Source of the DNA: Streptococcus infantis
Lineage (GTDB): Bacteria; Bacillota; Bacilli; Lactobacillales; Streptococcaceae
Reading direction: 5' to 3'
DNA: 64,000 nucleotides
Assembly: GCF_000960085.1 (NCBI RefSeq)
Contig: NZ_JYGT01000008.1
Coordinates: forward strand, 1-64,000
Part shown: positions 61,979-64,000 of the stretch, piece after piece
How positions within the stretch are numbered: position 1 is the stretch's first letter
Layout: each line of letters starts with the position of its first letter
Made by a program: the position numbers and the translations under genes
Notes under the pieces: model-generated
Databases searched by the model: none
What the model was told of the DNA's origin: nothing
Seen by the model: only the letters and a program-made list of their open reading frames with translations

Positions 61979-63896
61979 TTTCTACTCCTTTTTGAGATTT
62001 ATTTGATTCTTTTTTAGCGGGTTTCAAGCGGCGTTTGATTTTCCAGATACTTGCCCCCAAAGCTGGCAAGGTAAAGGTCAAAGTCTGCTCATAATCCTTC
62101 CATAATCCTTCTTGAGTTTGAACAGTTTGATTGTGTTCTTTCCAAACACCTCCCCATTGTTCCAACTCTGTATTCCAAATTTCTTCATACACACCTGCAA
62201 CTGGTAGTCCAATTGTGAAATCAGGACGTTCAACCGGTGCCATATTAAAGACACAGACTAGCATCTCACCTTTCTTTCCTTTACGAATAAAGGAAAGAAC
62301 ACTCTGATCTCTATTATCTGCATCGATAATTTCAATTCCATCATAGCTTGTATCAATTTCCCAAAGACAACGGTGTTCCTTATAAAGTTGATTCAACTGA
62401 GATGTGAAGTATTTCATCTTGGCATTCATTGGATCTTCAAGGTTTGACCATTCTAATTGCTCTTCTGATTTCCACTCTAAGAATTGACCGAATTCGCTAC
62501 CCATAAAGAGCAATTTCTTACCAGGGTGACAAATTTGATAAGTATAAAGATTTCTAAGGCCTGCAAATTGATTATAGCGATCCCCCCACATCTTATGCAT
62601 CATACTCTTCTTACCATGTACAACCTCATCATGTGAGAATGGTAGGAGATAATTTTCATTAAATACATACATAAAACTGAAGGTTACAAGGTTAAAATCA
62701 TACTTGCGGTAAATTGGATCTTCTTCGTAGAAACGTAAGATATCATTCATCCAGCCCATGTTCCACTTGTAGTCAAATCCAAGACCACCCATCTCTTTCG
62801 GACCTGTTATTTTAGTTGCCGAAGAGCTTTCTTCTGCAATCATCATGACATCAGGGTGAGCTAGCTTAATAACAGTATTTAAACGTTGAAGGAAATAATA
62901 GCCTTCGTAGTTAAGATTTCCACCGTCTTTATTTGGTGTCCAAGGTGCATTATCATAATCAAGATAAAGGATATTACTTACGGCATCTACACGGATACCA
63001 TCTAAATGATAAAAATCAATCCAGAACTTAATGCTAGAAATTAGGAAAGATTGTACTTCGTTTTTCCCTAAGTCGAAGTTTAATGCCCCCCAACCATAGT
63101 TATGAGCTTTGTTATGGTCTTGATATTCAAAAGTCGGAGTTCCATCATAGTAGGCTAAGGAATCATCATTGATTGTGAAGTGACCTGGAACCCAGTCCAC
63201 GATAACACCTATATTGTTTAAGTGACACTCCTCAACAAAGTCTTGAAACTCTTCTGGTCTTCCGTAAGAATGTTCTAAACCGAAATATCCCATAAGTTGA
63301 TAACCCCAACTCAAACCTAGCGGGTGAGCCATCAAAGGCATAAACTCAATATGAGTGTAGTTCATTTCAACTAAGTAAGGAATCAACTCTTCTTTTAATT
63401 GAGCAAAACTATATGGAGTTCCATCTGGATTTCGTTTCCACGAACCAGCGTGTGCTTCGTAAATATTAACTGGCCTTTCGAAGAATCCCAAACGTTTTCT
63501 ACGAGCTAACCAAAGTCCATCCTTCCATTTCTTTTCTGGAATTTCTGTTAGAACAGCCCCTGTACCTGGACGTACTTCATACCGAACAGCTAAAGGATCA
63601 ATCTTCATAAGCTGATGACCGTTAGCCCGTGTGATATGATATTTATAAATCTGACCTTCTTGGGCAAAAGTTGTAAAAACTTCCCAAACTCCAGATTCGT
63701 TTCGAACCATAGGGATTTGATTTTCAACCCAATTCGTGAAATCACCGACTAGATGAACAGCCTGCGCATTTGGAGCCCAAACTCGGAATGTGTAACCCCA
63801 TTCCCCGTCTTTCTCCTCACGATGTGCGCCCAAATAGTGCTGAAGATGGAAATTTTCGCCTGTTGTAAAAGTTCTTAAAGCTTCTAATGTATCCAT
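61968..63896 (-). CDS. glgB: 1,4-alpha-glucan branching enzyme GlgB
   Basis: 642 residues. CBM48 occupies about 20-110 ([24 protein letters not shown]), then a GH13 barrel with the nucleophile in [16 protein letters not shown], the acid in [11 protein letters not shown], and [16 protein letters not shown]. It introduces alpha-1,6 branches in glycogen. First gene of glgBCDA; AAGGGGG is 6 nt upstream. Confidence 0.97.
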   Translation of the reverse strand: MDTLEALRTFTTGENFHLQHYLGAHREEKDGEWGYTFRVWAPNAQAVHLVGDFTNWVENQIPMVRNESGVWEVFTTFAQEGQIYKYHITRANGHQLMKIDPLAVRYEVRPGTGAVLTEIPEKKWKDGLWLARRKRLGFFERPVNIYEAHAGSWKRNPDGTPYSFAQLKEELIPYLVEMNYTHIEFMPLMAHPLGLSWGYQLMGYFGLEHSYGRPEEFQDFVEECHLNNIGVIVDWVPGHFTINDDSLAYYDGTPTFEYQDHNKAHNYGWGALNFDLGKNEVQSFLISSIKFWIDFYHLDGIRVDAVSNILYLDYDNAPWTPNKDGGNLNYEGYYFLQRLNTVIKLAHPDVMMIAEESSSATKITGPKEMGGLGFDYKWNMGWMNDILRFYEEDPIYRKYDFNLVTFSFMYVFNENYLLPFSHDEVVHGKKSMMHKMWGDRYNQFAGLRNLYTYQICHPGKKLLFMGSEFGQFLEWKSEEQLEWSNLEDPMNAKMKYFTSQLNQLYKEHRCLWEIDTSYDGIEIIDADNRDQSVLSFIRKGKKGEMLVCVFNMAPVERPDFTIGLPVAGVYEEIWNTELEQWGGVWKEHNQTVQTQEGLWKDYEQTLTFTLPALGASIWKIKRRLKPAKKESNKSQKGVENEE

Positions 63897-63911
63897 AAAT
63901 CCCCCTTTATA

Positions 63912-63927
63912 TTGTAAGCGTTTTCTA
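63912..63927. promoter_or_regulatory. cre site for CcpA in the glgB leader
   Basis: TTGTAAGCGTTTTCTA agrees with WWGWAARCGYTWWCWW at all positions. It lies just downstream of the -10, a position where CcpA blocks transcription. Confidence 0.7.
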
Positions 63928-63934
63928 TATTTCT

Positions 63935-63963
63935 ATTATACTATCTTTTAAGAAAACTTTCAA
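63935..63963 (-). promoter_or_regulatory. Promoter of glgBCDA
   Basis: Minus strand TTGAAA (63958-63963), 17-bp spacer, TATAAT (63935-63940). Confidence 0.8.
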
Positions 63964-64000
63964 CCAATTTCCGAATTATCATAAATATTTTTTAGAAAAT

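Overview
The window is chromosomal DNA from a low-GC Gram-positive coccus, almost certainly a mitis-group Streptococcus (S. mitis, oralis, infantis or a close relative). The evidence is a LytB-type glucosaminidase with choline-binding repeats, RexAB in place of RecBCD, the PBP2a cofactor MacP next to mtnN, paired GlgC/GlgD, and many extended -10 (TGnTATAAT) promoters. Gene order resembles pneumococcal neighbourhoods as I remember them, in pieces. I saw no phage, insertion sequence, CRISPR array, tRNA or rRNA.

Layout. 1-2.8 kb: two tandem LPXTG surface proteins. The first is cut by the window edge. Both carry in-frame 18-bp repeats encoding TTTEAP and share nearly identical anchor regions. 2.9-7.6 kb: lytB, then a translationally coupled set (glycosyltransferase-GtrA fusion, secreted phosphodiester glycosidase, small membrane protein). 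7.8-23 kb: YkgJ protein, rexAB, CPBP protease, HAD phosphatase, SemiSWEET, pcrA, mtnN, macP, nudix, glmU. 23-32 kb: GH25 protein, popT-ybaK-phosphatase operon, lysS, fhs, coaB-coaC-panT, udk. 32-38 kb: ptsHI and nrdHEF. 38-45.5 kb: lacR facing a long operon of a galactitol/galactose-type PTS (IIA, IIB, IIC), lacX and lacABCD. 45.6-54.3 kb: a lipoprotein, lepA, a metallophosphatase and the recN-argR-tlyA-ispA-xseB-xseA operon. 54.5-64 kb: eno, a YueI-like gene, glycerate kinase, serB and glgBCDA.

How the genes work together. HPr and Enzyme I supply phosphate to the PTS. The PTS would deliver galactose 6-phosphate to LacAB, LacC and LacD for the tagatose pathway. The lactose-specific genes (lacT, lacF, lacE, lacG) are absent from the window. 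The PTS promoter combines a consensus -35/-10, a full match to the CcpA cre consensus, and a TGTTT-rich palindrome that is a good LacR operator candidate. The glycogen operon has a cre just downstream of its -10. GlmU, MacP, PopT, IspA and LytB all serve cell-wall synthesis or remodelling.

The observations most worth a second look are the two repeat arrays that vary at only one silent base, the PTS/lac locus with its control sites, two genes that appear to be transcribed without a leader at identical -10-to-ATG spacing (coaB and the YueI-like gene), a perfect 12-bp inverted repeat abutting a lipoprotein promoter, and an ArgR whose C-terminal domain looks unlike the usual arginine-binding one. 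I did not find a clearly new multi-gene defence or mobile system.
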